Notes under the pieces: model-generated
Database searches by the model: none
What the model saw: the letters and a program-made list of their open reading frames with translations, nothing else
Told to the model about the DNA's origin: nothing
Assembly (NCBI GenBank): GCA_002118135.1
Contig: BDIU01000385.1
Location: forward strand, 1-64,000
Direction: 5' to 3'
Length of the DNA stretch: 64,000 nt
From: Trebouxia sp. TZW2008
Lineage: Eukaryota > Chlorophyta > Trebouxiophyceae > Trebouxiales > Trebouxiaceae
Translations under genes and position numbers: made by a program
In this document: positions 36,223 through 49,200 of the stretch, one piece after another
Layout: every line of letters begins with the position of its first letter
Position numbering within the stretch: the stretch's first letter is position 1

Positions 36223-36241
36223 TGGTGTTGAGATAACACCA
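36223..36241 (-). promoter_or_regulatory. stem-loop 3' of histone H4
   Basis: On the minus strand TGGTGTT-ATCTC-AACACCA forms a perfect 7-bp stem with a 5-base loop, starting 33 bases after the H4 stop and followed by ACC. Placement and the terminal GG/CC pairs match the replication-dependent histone mRNA stem-loop; inner bases and loop length differ from the metazoan/algal consensus. Confidence 0.45.
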
Positions 36242-36273
36242 TTGATTGTTTTGTGACAGAGACTGAGGTAAGA

Positions 36274-36832
<559 letters not shown>

Positions 36833-36991
36833 CGAGCAGCCCTTGTAAAAGCCCTGTTGATCGAGCAGGCTTTGTGATCCCGTAACACGGCTTGCACAGG
36901 CTTGCGGAGGCCCATCCGAGGCTAACAGTTTACACGGCAATCTTCACACCTTCGCCTAGAGCCCTACAGCTTTACACCTTTACCTGCCACC

Positions 36992-37144
36992 ACGTCTCGA
37001 CGCGGCAAAGGCAAGACTGCTGGCAAGAAGAAGATCAGCCGGTCTAGCAAGGCTGGTGTGCAGTTTCCAGTGGGTAGAGTCGCTCGCTACCTGAAGAAGG
37101 ACAATTACGCCACATGCATTGGAGCTGGGGCTCCAGTGTACCTG
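36992..37144 (+). pseudogene. histone H2A, first exon only, ATG replaced by ACG
   Basis: Fifty-one codons match the N-terminal half of H2[21 protein letters not shown], then [13 protein letters not shown], then GAGAPVYL, ending at a GTGGGT donor at the usual H2A intron position. The initiator codon is ACG in an excellent context (GCCACCACGTCT). The segment between ARYLKK and GAGAP is DNYATCI, divergent from the normal GKYAERV/I. No exon for the C-terminal half (AAVLEYL onward) was found in the following 800 bp. It is divergent to H4, which is a usual histone pair arrangement. Most likely a truncated, decaying gene. Confidence 0.75.
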
Positions 37145-37930
37145 GTGGGTTCATAGCTTTTTTGGATTTTCAGACGTGGGCTGATGGCAAACTGCAGCAG
37201 ACAAAGCGAATGACCTTGTTCCTATCTGATATAATTGCTTGGCTCTTTCGTCGTGACCTGAAATGGTGCTAATTCATCACCACCATGCTGGAATGTACTG
37301 CAGAAGAATTATTGTCTGCTGCGTATCTTCAATAGCACCTTGTGGAACAAATTTGGTCATCCGCGTGACCTTGCAAAGTAAGGCATCTGCAGCTCTCAAG
37401 CATCCCTTGCAGCACATGTCATCACACTTTTGCAGTGATGAGGACTTCGCAATTTCAGAATGTCTTTCACAAATTGAGAAAGGCGCTCAATGCAGTCATG
37501 GATGCTTAATATGGGTAATTGCAGCAAAGCTCACTTCACCTCTGTTGCTTGGGGTTGGCATTAAGTACAATTGGTCTACATATAATATGCACAAAAAGCT
37601 TGAGCCTAAGCCTCAACAAAAGCCAATTACCATACGCCAATTGTCGATACACACAACATCTGTTCATCAGTATGACAGGCCTCTAGGGGTTCAACATTCA
37701 CTACCATGGCCGAACTCACACTTCATGACAATCAGTCTTTGCAATATGCACAACACAACTCACAAGACAGCAGAAGAAGGAAAAACACCGCAAGCGCCAA
37801 CATGCAAGCCTCTGCACAACAAGGCAGCTCAAGTCACAAGAGCAATCAACAAAGCTCACTGATGCCAAACATATATCTCATTAGTGTTGTGACAAACTCA
37901 ACAGGGTGGCATCAATTTACGGGAATCGAG
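37145..37930. other. region between the H2A fragment and the coiled-coil gene
   Basis: No second H2A exon and no other coding signal. An open frame at 37706-37966 is Ser/Gln/Asn-rich low complexity without a motif. Confidence 0.4.
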
Positions 37931-40900
37931 TCACTTCTGCCAATCATGCCTAAGCTGACCAGCTAATCCAGGGCTACCTGTCAGTCTACTGCTAGGGCTA
38001 GACCTACAAGACCCTCGAGGAGATGCAAACGCATGTGAGCTTTGCTGCTGCATCAGTATTGACTCCTGTGGTCTGGTGCTTGACTTGAGAGGAGAGCCAG
38101 GGCTGTCACACCAAGGCTCTCTGCTATCCATGGCTGACTTTGGGCTAAGGGCAGATGCACATCGAGGCTTTTGGTGCAAAGGTGACTTGGTTGGAGAGAC
38201 TGCTGAAAATGGCCTGCCTGTAGTGTTGCGCTCAGGAGAGGTAGGGAGGCTTTGCAGCATGTCCAGTACAGCTGCCATCTCTTGCCAGCTACCTGTTGCA
38301 TATGCAGTTGATCATGACGCGTTCTTGACATACTCAGCCAATATTTGCATAATGCAGCCTCTCTGCAATGGGCTGAGTAAGGCATTTAGAGCACTTTGCA
38401 TGCGCATTGTAGGGTCCCTTAGCTGTGGCAGCATACATGAGTCATGCAGGTCACAGGCTCAAGGAGTAGACAGCACTTCTGCTGATGCATTAAGACGCTG
38501 CAAACATTAGGTGTCTCATGCTGGATCAAGACATATGTGTAGTTGCAGCTGAATGCCTACATCTTCTCAGAGTTCTTCAACTCCCTTGTTGTGGGTGTAG
38601 TCGAGTACTTGCAGGCAGTGCATGCCATCACCAGCCATACAATAAACTGCCTTGAAGGCAGACTTACTGCATGCATGTTGAGCTCAGTCAACCATTTACA
38701 CCTGTTGGTCATTTGGGGCCACCAGAGGATTGTGCTTAGATAGAAAGGATTGTGCTTGGAAGGAGTAGACTCCACTGATCCAACTGCCATCATGCAATGA
38801 TCATGCCTTGTGAGCAGACTCATGGCATGCACACAGAGCTGTGTTTACCCTTGACGTCATCAGGTGCCCCAGAGGGATGCATTGGGGCAGGGGAGACCCA
38901 GCGCTGCCCAGCTTTTTGATCTTGCAACTCATGCCTGAGCTGCCTGTTGCTGCTCTCAGCAGCCTTCAGACGGCGCGTCAGATCCCGCTTCTGAGCAGAC
39001 ATTGCTCTCACCATCTCCCCTGCATGTACAACGCATACTTACCTCGTATGCACTGTACCCAGCTTGTCATATACATGCTCTACCAAATTTTGCTCTACAG
39101 ACATAGCGCTGAGACGGCTCATAGCATATGCATGGAGGCGTGACACGGTACAAGCAGTGCCATTGCTGCACCCATTGCACACAAGCAAAGGTGATACAAG
39201 CACCATGTGATGCATGTGCTGACAGGTCAAACTGCATTTGGCACCCATTATGGCCAGCATGATGATTTGACACTCAGCCTGCCCTTGCAGTCCAGAAGGC
39301 AGGGCCTAACGAGCGGATTCGATGCTGCAGAAAGTCATGTCATGCAATGACAAGAGCCAAGTCTCATGGCAAAATTGCTGTACCCATGGTATCTTCAGCA
39401 GTCTGTTGGCATCCTTCAGCTGACTTTGGCCAGGTCTGCTGCCGCACTGCAGCACTTTGCTTCTTCCTACTTGCTCTACCACTCTCCTCCTCATCTGAGG
39501 CAGTTGGTCCTTGGGTCAGAAACTCTGTAAATACATTGAGCAAGCACGCCTCAAGCTGCATCAGCTGCTCCATGTATGGCAGCATCCAGCTGGCTTCAGG
39601 CTGTACTTCTGCAATCACCCAGCCAGAGAAATCCAAGGCTGTATCTGTGCTCTGTGCCTCTGCTGCAGTTTGTGCTCTGGCTTGCAAAGGCACTGAGCTT
39701 GCAGCAGTCTCAATCTGCAGTGCTGTTGCATCAGAAACATCACCAGTCTGCTTTGCATGAGAGGGCTGACTGGGCATTGCGGACTTCTGAATCGTTGCAG
39801 AAGAAGTACGGCTGACAGGGGCAATCATGCTTCTTCTGCTATCTTGGAATCTCGAATTAGAAGTGATAGCGCGACTTGGGCTGTCAAGGCGTGAGGTCAG
39901 TTGCAGTAGGGGCTGTTGGAGGGTGCCCTGAGGGCTGCCAGCCCAAGTTCCCCGCCGCAGGGAAGAAGAAGGGCTGCTGATGCCAGTTGCATGACTGTTG
40001 GAAATGGACTCAATGACTGTATTGCCACGCCGCTGCTGAAAGTCGGCATAGGCTGACACAATGTTCTCCCTTTGCAGCTTGATTGCATTGCTGCCAGCAT
40101 GCCTGCTGTTCTGAGAGGCACCAAGAGGTGTACAGTGGAAGTAGCGCTCTTTGAGCTCAGTAAGACCCTCACAAAACGACTGCACAGCAGTCTTGTAAGC
40201 TTTGACGGCTTGCTGATGAGCTTGCTGCTGCAGTTGATCCATGTGGTGCACAGCTGCATACGGCTGCCGCTGTGACTGCTGCAAACTGCTCTGCTGCTGC
40301 TGCAGCTGTTCTTGTAGATGCCGTTGCTGAGTCAATCTACTGGAAAGCTCCTGTTGGCAGCCAAAATTCATTTATGTTGTTGCATCAAATCAGGGGCATG
40401 AAGGCTCAAACAATAGCTGCGTGCATCACTGGCATGCATGCAGCTAACACAGTATCGAGAGTTGACTGAGAAAGTGCTGTATTGTTGGCCAGATGCACAA
40501 GGGTCAGCACAGGCATGGAATCCAAGCATATAACGCAAGGACACAAAGTCAGCATACAGCGTAAGCATATAGCACGCATCACAACGACAGGATGTACAAT
40601 GTCATGTAAGTGTACAGTGCAAGCGTATAAGCCAGCAGAATATGAGGCTAGATGCCGGTCAATTGAGTGATCCAGGCATGCAATATGCTTACCTTCGCAT
40701 GTTGTGCCTGTATCTTGTCAAGCTCCTGCTGCAGATCTGTACAGCGGGTCTCAAGGGCCAGGCATTCCTGCCCTTTGATCTGCACACTTTGCATTATAAT
40801 AATAATATGGTAATATTTACATATTCCAGCATATACTGCTAGGTATGTGTGGCACAAGTCCTATCTCACCAGGCAGGCTTGTCTTGAGCGTCGCGATACA

Positions 40901-43900
40901 GACGCCTGATGTTCAACTGTTGAAAGTCAGACAAAAGAATGTCATTCCAATCACAAAGTATATCATGTTGCGCAATGCATTACACTTACAGGGTTGATGT
41001 CCACAGATTCAATATCACAGTACGTGATTGGTCATTGCAATCTGTCTGTGTGGTAAACGTCATGAACAGAATGCCTGTCTTGGTCAGCTCTACAAAAAGC
41101 AACGTCACATGAGCAAACTCTTAGCAGGACTCTGCACAGCACAAATCTGGAGATTTGCTGAATCGCCATCCAACAGGCAGTTTGTTGCATGGACTAGCAC
41201 AGTGAGATTACCAACACAAGGCAAAGCTGTGCATATGTTGATCAAGTAGTGTCGGCTTACCTGTAGACTCTGTCTCAGATTGCCCAGATCATACTCTAGA
41301 GCCTGCATCTTGGCAGATGTATGGGCTGTGTCTGAGCCCTCACTTGCCACTGCTGTCTCCTGCTCTTGCAGCCGCTGCTTCATCTCCCAGCATTCCTGCT
41401 TGGACTCTGCAACCTATATGCCACAACCGCCAACAATGAGTCGCACTTGCAGATCACAAGACACTTTAGACTCATCTTGCAGCTGCAACACATGTTGCCA
41501 TTGCTTGTATGCAGTGTGCGCAACAAAGATACTGTTGAAATCATGGGCAGACATTGCCAGCAGTACACATGCTACACCATTGCTGAAGCGCGTGTCGCAC
41601 AGCCACTGAAGCAGTTGAGGACTGCAAGATGTCCTGCAGGGCCTGGTCACACACCCTAGCTGAGGGTGAAGGTGAAATGCAGGTTTCAGGCCAAGCAGAA
41701 CGGGCTGAAATTGAAGGGCATGCTTCCAATGTGATCGCCTATGAGTGATGAGCTGCAAATGACTATATTGCGACGCATGAAGCCGCAAGATGTAAAGCAG
41801 CAAGCAACTAGGCGTACCTTTAGCATTAGTATAGTCTTGCCTGACCTTGCAGCCTCACACAATGAACACTGACAGACGATCGAGGCCCAAAAGAAAGGAA
41901 GGCTGGAGACACCTTGAGCGCAACATGCACGGTCTATGCTGCATTCATACTGGACTGATGCAAACAGTAAGCAAAAGAACAAAAAAGAAAGACAGAAAAC
42001 AGGAACAGGGAGACCTGGATCGATGCACTAGTCATTGTCTTACACTGCAGCTGGTGTCGGGAAGCACTGACCTGTGCTTTGGCCTTTTCATACAGCTGCA
42101 ACAGACCAGCAAGCCCTGTGCAACCCTGTGCTGCCAGCTGCTGCTGCATATCCGCCAGTTGCTGCAATGCCTGCTTCACATCAATCTGCTCACTTGTACC
42201 TTGAGAGCTGCAACCCACGACACCGTCTTGCCTGAGTGCTGCCACTTCTGCACCCAGCTGCTGCAACTGCTGCCACAGCTCAGCCTGATGGTGGCAGCTG
42301 TCTGACTGGACATCTTGCATGTGCTGTGAGACATGTGTCATGTCATCCTTGGCTTGTGTTGTGGCAGTGGCTAACTCTGCATGCAGCTCTGCCACAGCTG
42401 TTGTGTGCTGTCTCAAGCAGTGGGCGTAATGCTCTCTGAGGTCTGCCACCTCTTGCTGGTGCTCCACAGCTGTGGCAGCAGTGGCCGCAGCCACCTGCTC
42501 ACTTAGCATTTGCTGATGCTGCTCTGCAAGGTCTAAAGAGTATTGCTTGGCCGATTGTAGCTGCTGCATCAAGTCTGCAACTTCTGCCTGATACTGGGCT
42601 TCAATTTGTGCCTTTCTGTTTTCTGAGGCCTTGCAGGCTGCCTTTGCACTGCTCAACTGCTGCTGCACACGCTCCTGACCCAGCTGCATGCCGAAGCATA
42701 ACAATAAAGAAACAACAACAGAAAAAGAAAAAGAACGATCCATCCAAGATCCTGTCGTGAAAACAATGTACAAAAGGACAATCAGAGAGGGTCTGTTGTT
42801 AACTACAATTGGCAGAAAAGGAGGATGGACAGTGAGTGCCAATGCCACAGCACAGTAATGACTTCTGCCTAGTGGAGCTTTCATACTGCGTCTTGCCAAA
42901 AGGCAATGGAAAGCTTTGCAATGCAGAGCATGGACAGCAGTAGGTGCTCATGCTGCAAAGCAGGTTGTGCACATACTTGATGCCTTTGCATCACATCACC
43001 ACAGGTCACAGCTACGACTTGATGACAAGGGCATAGCTGCTGCAGCTGTTTCTGAATATACAATAGCAGTGTAACTACAGATCAGGTAAGCCTGGATGTC
43101 AAAATAAAGCTGCAGATCTGCATCAGAATGTTGACTTGACCATTTGTTCGAAAGCCTATGCCTTTGCTTGACTGTTCCATCGAGCTGTTGCATTAATGAT
43201 AAAAAACCAGATGACATTGTGCAGGCAGTGCTGACAGGTTGCATTATTGAGCAGAACTGACCTGAGTGTTAGCCAGCTCACGGTCTGCACTTGTGCATCG
43301 CTGCACCAAGCCTCGCTTCTCTTTCCTGGTCAACTCAAGCTCACGTTTCAGCGCACTCAGCTCCTCCTGTGAACGCAGCACTGCTTCTGCCGCTGTTTGC
43401 TGTGCTTTGGCAACCTTCTGATCTGCCTGCACGCCGTCCTTTGCCGTCTCAAGATCTCCAGATACAGTCACGCAAATATCAAAAATGCATGCAAGCAGAT
43501 CTGGTAAATTCCACAGCTAACAGAAGATCTGAAAAGATGCAGCTAGCAAAGACTTGCAGCAGAATAGAAAGTTCCTCGCAGCTGAGTGAATGCTTTGCAG
43601 CTTGCTTGTGGTGGTCAGATGTCCGAATGCATTTTGATTGCCATGTCAGCCTGTGATTGGTGTGTATGAGGCCTGAAGGTCAGTTCTGCATGAGATCTGA
43701 AACACCGCTCACACCTAAGCTGATGTATGTTTTGCAAAATCTGCATCGTATATACACGCTGTTGCTGACACTGCTGCACCTGTGAATCAATGAGTATGTA
43801 AACACCTGATGCAGCGCCTCTTTGCTGGCTCGCCTTTGCACTGTCTGCAGACTCTTGGTCACAGCAGCTTCCTTGTCCCTCTGCGCTGCCTCAAAAGCTT

Positions 43901-44957
43901 CTGAGATTTGCTGCTCTGCAACATCTGCCACAGCCTGCAACAGCAGAATGCTCATGAACAAGAGGGAGACAAAATCCTAGTTCAGCCATTCAGGTGTTGG
44001 TCAGGTCAAGTTTTCTAAATACTTTCAGGTCAAGCGTCACAATGACGGCACTGGGTGAAACCTGTCATGCCTGTCTGTTGAGACAAAGGATGCTGTATTA
44101 GAACCAGCATCAACAACTTCTTTCCTGGGTTTGGATGCCAGCCTCCACGGCAAAGATCCCAAGCTTGCACTGGACGCTATATAAAAACACAGGGACAAGT
44201 GTGCCAGAAAAAACTTGACTAGCAGCCATTAATCTGATGAAACAGACTGCCAACAGACAAGGTGGACGCAACACAGTATACAAAGCTCCAGAATGGAGTT
44301 ACCTTCACAGTCAGCTGGTCAAGTTGCAGCAATGGAACACTTCCCTTCCTTGCTGTGACAGCTTGCAGCACTTCCTGCAGGACATCTTGCCTGACAGCCT
44401 CTATGTCAGCCACATCTGATGCAGCTGAAGACTGTGATGGCTCATATGACAGCCAGCGCTGGATCAAGGCTTGATGAGCAGAATGCTGCTTGGCTAGCAG
44501 TTCTGAAGCAGGGTTTTCATTGTGGATCAGGTCGTGTGATGTGTTGAAGGAGCTGCGCCTGGGAGGTGGTTGCTGCTTTGCGCTGATCTTGGAGCTGCTA
44601 CCCCAGCTGAGCGACCTCAGTGGTGGCTGTTTTGAGCTGTTTGACTGTGCAAGAGGGACTTTTGGAGGTAAGGCATCAATACGATTGGGCGGGACATCTG
44701 AGCCTGGTGTCTGGTCTGACGTGGTGGTAGGGCAGTTTAGCCATCCTGCTTTCTCTAGATGCGCTTGTGTCTCGGCAGTCTGGGCTAGCAGGCTCTGCTT
44801 CTCTAGTTGAGCAGCAGCCAATTCAGCTTGCAAGGACTGCAGCGAGCTCTTGATCAGGGGGTGACAAATGAGCCTCAACTTGCGATGCGGCACTTAGGTG
44901 CTGCTTTACCTCAAGATCTACGCCGCCAAAAGGAGAAACACCGCCAGACTTGTCCAT
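37931..44957 (-). CDS. large coiled-coil protein (about 1082 residues)
   Basis: Minus-strand model: 44957-44910, 44848-44303, 43934-43806, 43447-43262, 42683-42072, 41413-41261, 40779-40693, 40350-39384, 39019-38849, 38280-37931; phases fit throughout. A Ser/Pro-rich linker (residues about 70-130) follows an initial helix. Long coiled coils run from about 199 to 540 (e.g. SALKRELELTRKEKRGLVQR, AEVADLMQQLQSAKQYSLDL), are broken by a Ser-rich region (620-760), and a last coil includes SAQKRDLTRRLKAAESSNRQ. The tail has many Ser-Pro sites (SPTKSPL, DSPGSPLKSS), which suggests cell-cycle or MAP-kinase phosphorylation. A possible extra 47-nt exon near 40917-40871 (LNIRRLYRDAQDKP) does not fit the phase. 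The pattern suits a centrosomal, cytoskeletal or tethering scaffold; no named family is recognised. Confidence 0.7.
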
Positions 44958-45425
44958 GCCCAACCGCGCTTGAGCTTGTTCAACCTTGCTTGTGGTGGGC
45001 AACACAAACAGTATCCACTCCGGAAAGCAAGCAGGAGCTTGGTTCAGGGACAAACAACTTGGTCCTACAGCTTCTTGCAGCAGTTGCTGTCGTCAGCGTA
45101 CGCTGAGGTGTGAATTGGCGCTGAAATCTATGAAAGCAACAAGGTTGACTACGTTCGACGTTTCGACTTCCAATGCTGTCAAATTGACAGTGTACAATGC
45201 TGCTCTTTCTGGTTCGAATCGCAAGCCAGTACACCAGCAAACCGAGGCAGCCCGCTGCCATTGGCGCGTCTGAAGCAGATGCAGGTGCTGGCTGTTCTCA
45301 CCACGCTTGCGCGTTTTCCCACCCGGCTAACTTGAGCAGTGAGGCAACAGTGCGAAGCACAGAGCGAACAGTATCGTGGACTGCTGAGTGTACACAAGCG
45401 CACGCTCTAGATTTGTCCCAACAGC

Positions 45426-45733
45426 ATGCACGGTCGCGCGCTGCTGGGGGTCGAAGCCCCAAGTAAGCTGTTGCAGCTGGGTCTCAGAGGCAGATGTAAC
45501 TTATTTAACAAGTTTGCTCATGCATTTGTTGCATTACAGGTGCAGTGCGATACTTGCTGGGGTCAATTGTCATGGTCGTCCTGGTGGTAAGCATTTGCAA
45601 CCTTGGACAGGAAGTTTTGGCATTTTAGCACAAAGCTTTCTATCCTCCTTAGGTGTTGCCTTTGGCATACGCCATGCTGTTGAAAAACAGAAGCGCAAGC
45701 AGAAAGTACAGCGCAAGTGCTGATGCTCGATAG
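45426..45733 (+). CDS. 54-residue single-pass membrane protein
   Basis: Exons 45426-45462, 45540-45586 and 45653-45733 join in phase. The protein starts MHGRALLGVEAPSAVRYLLG, has one strong membrane segment (about 19-37, SIVMVVLVVLPLAYAML) and a basic Ser-rich cytosolic-type tail (KNRSASRKYSASADAR). A stop lies upstream in frame, so the ATG is well fixed. Plants and algae encode several such tiny tail-anchored-like proteins; I cannot name it. The start is 468 bp from the divergent coiled-coil gene. Confidence 0.6.
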
Positions 45734-46243
45734 CACTGTCAGCTCAGACCATGATGGGTAGACAGCAAGCAGTCATACCAACTGGTGTCCTCACACAATA
45801 CAGCACCTTCAGCTGTGGCCAATGCAGTTGTCCATTATTGCAAAGATTTCTTGTTGCTATGCATGACTGGCTACGTTTGCAGCTGGACAGCTTGATCAAC
45901 ACAGCAATATGCAGCAAACAGCCTGACACAGCTCAAGCAGACTTGCCAGCTGGGGTTCAGCCTATGAGCATGGACACCGTCACGCATGTGTCAAGCATTC
46001 AGACATAAATTGTCCTTCTCAACCAGTTGAAACTAGGGCTGTCTGACTTGTAAAGCTATGACAGCTGAAGTGCAAGCTCATTTGCTGAGCTCGACGGTCC
46101 ACTACAACATTGCTCACACGCTCCAGGACTTGCACAGTAGCAGTAGACGTGTTTCATGAAATCATCACAAAATACAATAGGACTGTACATGGCATGTCAC
46201 CTGTTACCAAAAAGGCAATTCGTGTAGGCTGCAAACTCCAAGC
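45734..46243. other. convergent intergenic region
   Basis: Between the small membrane protein (plus) and the 3' end of the MORC gene (minus). No coding signal supported. Confidence 0.45.
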
Positions 46244-49200
46244 TCAAGGAGTGGGACTTGGGGTCTCACACAAAGTGCGTAGATCCAACCCAGCAAGTTC
46301 TTCAGGCTGCAAACCTTTGAAGGGGGCAGCATCAACACCTTTCATGATGGCCAATGCCTTCAACGCCATCTGCAGATTTGTTGCCAGCTTGCGCACAAGT
46401 TGGCCATCCTGCATGTCTTCTGCAGTATCAGCTGCATTGACAGGCTGTGCATTGCGCAAATTGACAGCATCAGGAAGGAGTCCATGGGACTGAGTATGTT
46501 CGCTGCCGGAATGCATGTCTGCTTTTGCAGCTTGCTGCGGCCCTGGTCGTCCATTGACTTGTTGGTGCTGCTGCAGCGGCTGCTGCTGCTGCTGCGTCTC
46601 TGATAAAACACCATCATCAGCAGTGCTTGCATGCACAGCTTTGCGTTTCCTCGAGTTTGCCTTGTCAGCAGACTGCTCAGATGAGTGGGCTGCTTTGCCA
46701 GGTCTTGAGGGACTTGCCTGTGAAGTGCCCACCTGCATGAGACACCTCAAGATCAGCTAGCTACCTAAGCAGACCAAAGGCCTCAAGCCACGATTGAGCG
46801 CAAGCCAGCGGCTCTTCACATGTGTACATAGCGGCCCGTCAGTTTTTTTGGTAGCATGTGATTGACAAGCGACCTTTTGATTGGCGAAGCAATGGGGGAA
46901 AGCAGAAACATGTCTAACCTATGCCTCTGGGCTTAGAACGCGGCAGATATGTAGTCAATCCTTCGCACTTTGATCTGGTGTTGAAGATGAGGTAATTTGA
47001 CCTGAGAGTCCAGTGGCTGCTGGAGGTGCGGTTGCAGTACAGTCTGCTGCTGTGTCTGTGGTGCTTCAGGGCCTTGTGAGTGGTGACTCAGGGCAGCAGG
47101 AGGCTGCGATGCTGAGGACTGCTGACCTTCCTGACCTACTAGCCTGCCGCATTCAACGCAAACAAATCAGAACAGTGGGTGCAGGGTTTGTGAAGTTTTG
47201 GTACATGGCAAAAGTTCCCTGGGACATGCAGCAAGCAACGGCTTCATTTCATTCTGACCAAGGGTCAACGATTGAGCATTCATGCAGAGCATGCAGTACA
47301 TCAGCAATTTAATCAGTTATGACATAGATGAGCAAATGCCTTCGATCAGCTGTAACCAAGTCCATGCACCTTACATTTCAACAGCTTAATCAACGGCGGT
47401 GAAGTCCATTAGTATGACTTTAGACTGACCTCTTGTGGTGCTCCTCCCGTAACTGTTGTTCACAGCGGCTGTCAAGCTCAGCCTGCCTGTGGGCCTGTTG
47501 TTGCTGCTGCTGCAGCTGCCGCGTCTGCTGCTGCAGCACCTGCATGGCAGCTGCAGTGCGAGCCCGCTCCTCTTCAGCCTTTTGTGCCCTAAGGTTGGCC
47601 TCCTGCTGCAAGCGAAGCGCCTGCTCTTGCTCCTGAATGACAAAACATCTCCATTTTGCTATGTCATGCACTGCATCAAAGACTGTCATATACTTAGCCC
47701 AACCAGAGCTGACCCTACACACAATGCGCACAATCTACTCTATCCAAGTGCTGTGACTGAGGAAGTTAAAGACATGCTGAGGGCATACTTTGCGCATGAC
47801 ACATCTGGTAGACCTTGTTCTAATGTGCACTAGCACCCGCTAGCTGTTTCAACAATAACGCTGCGACAGAACTAGCTAACAAAAGGCAGCATTGTAGCCT
47901 CCTTGCTGGGGACTGCTTCAAACTGTTGTGCTTACCTTCAGAGACATCGAAAACTGCATTCTTCAGAGTTGACTCACAGTCATGCGCCCATTCAGCAATA
48001 TTTGCACAGCTTTACCTGTTGCATTCTCTTGGTCCTGAGGACGTCTTCCCTCATGCGTCGTTTTGTCTCTGCCTGTATGCGCATGGTTGCGGCCTCTTGC
48101 TCCTGTTGCATGCGCTTGCGCTCTGCAGCTATGTGAGCTGCCTCAGCTGCTTGCTCCTGCACATGCTTGCATTGGTCAAAGCTTAATCGGCACACGGGTT
48201 GTTGATTTGCGCACGTTAGATCAGACCAGGCACTTGTGATATAGGCATGCAGCAGGAAAGTGAAAAGCAATTCCTTTGCTGCTTTTTGCTCCTGTTGCAT
48301 GCGCTCTGCTGCTATCTGGGCTGCCTCAGCTGCTTGCTCCTGAGCAGACTTGCCGATGTCAGTGCATTGCCCATGATTTGCCATTGTCCTCTACACCTAG
48401 GCTCAAGCAAAAAAGTGAGTACCAATGCACAAAACTGAAGTCATCACGGCGCATGCTGCTTGACTGACAGCATGCGTGCCGACTGGCCCATCTCTGAGGT
48501 GTGTCTGCTGATGCTAGCATTTTACAATTAACACTGTGCAATGTTCTCTGTGCCAAGCAGATCATGCACAGAGTTGATGAGACGAGCAGACCTGTTGTCA
48601 TTGCTTGACTTGCCGCTCCCTCTGATCCTCTGCAAGATGCCATTGTTGTTACAGAAAAGCAGACTGTCTGTGCCAGGTCACATCATGAAGTGAGCTGTCA
48701 CAAAGGGCAGACCTGCTATCTTTGCCTGACTTGCAGCTGTGTCAATTCTGCTGTAAGAAGCAACTGGCAATACACAAGGGCTCGTTGCTGTAACCTGAAG
48801 CCAGGCAAAAACTTAGCTGTCACAAGGAGCAAACCTGTTGTCGTTGCCTGACTTGCAGCTCCCTCTGTTCCTGAGCTAGCTCTGCAGCAGACTTGTTCTT
48901 GGATTTGCGTTCTCGCTCAGCTGCCTGGAACTGGCGCTTGCGCTCATGCTTTGCAGCCTGCAACACCCATGCAAACCTGAAACGACCAGCTGTACAACAA
49001 CACCACAACAACAACAGCAAAAACCACCACCATTGACATAGTTATTGTTATCAGTGGTTGTCTTTGTACAAACACGATTTCAATTCTCAGTAACATCATC
49101 ATCACGATTGTTGTTGCGATAGTCAGAATGGTAGTCATGGTTGTACTTTTACAACTACTGATAACAATAATGATGTTAACGATAATAGGCTTTGAACATT

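Noticed and set aside
38543..38743. Hydrophobic plus-strand frame (starts MQLNAYIFSEFFN)
   Set aside because: Lies inside an intron of the coiled-coil gene, antisense, with no acceptor or partner exon.
41413..42072. Additional coiled-coil exon between 42072 and 41413
   Set aside because: Open stretches exist, but exons on either side already join in phase 0 and no candidate has both splice sites.
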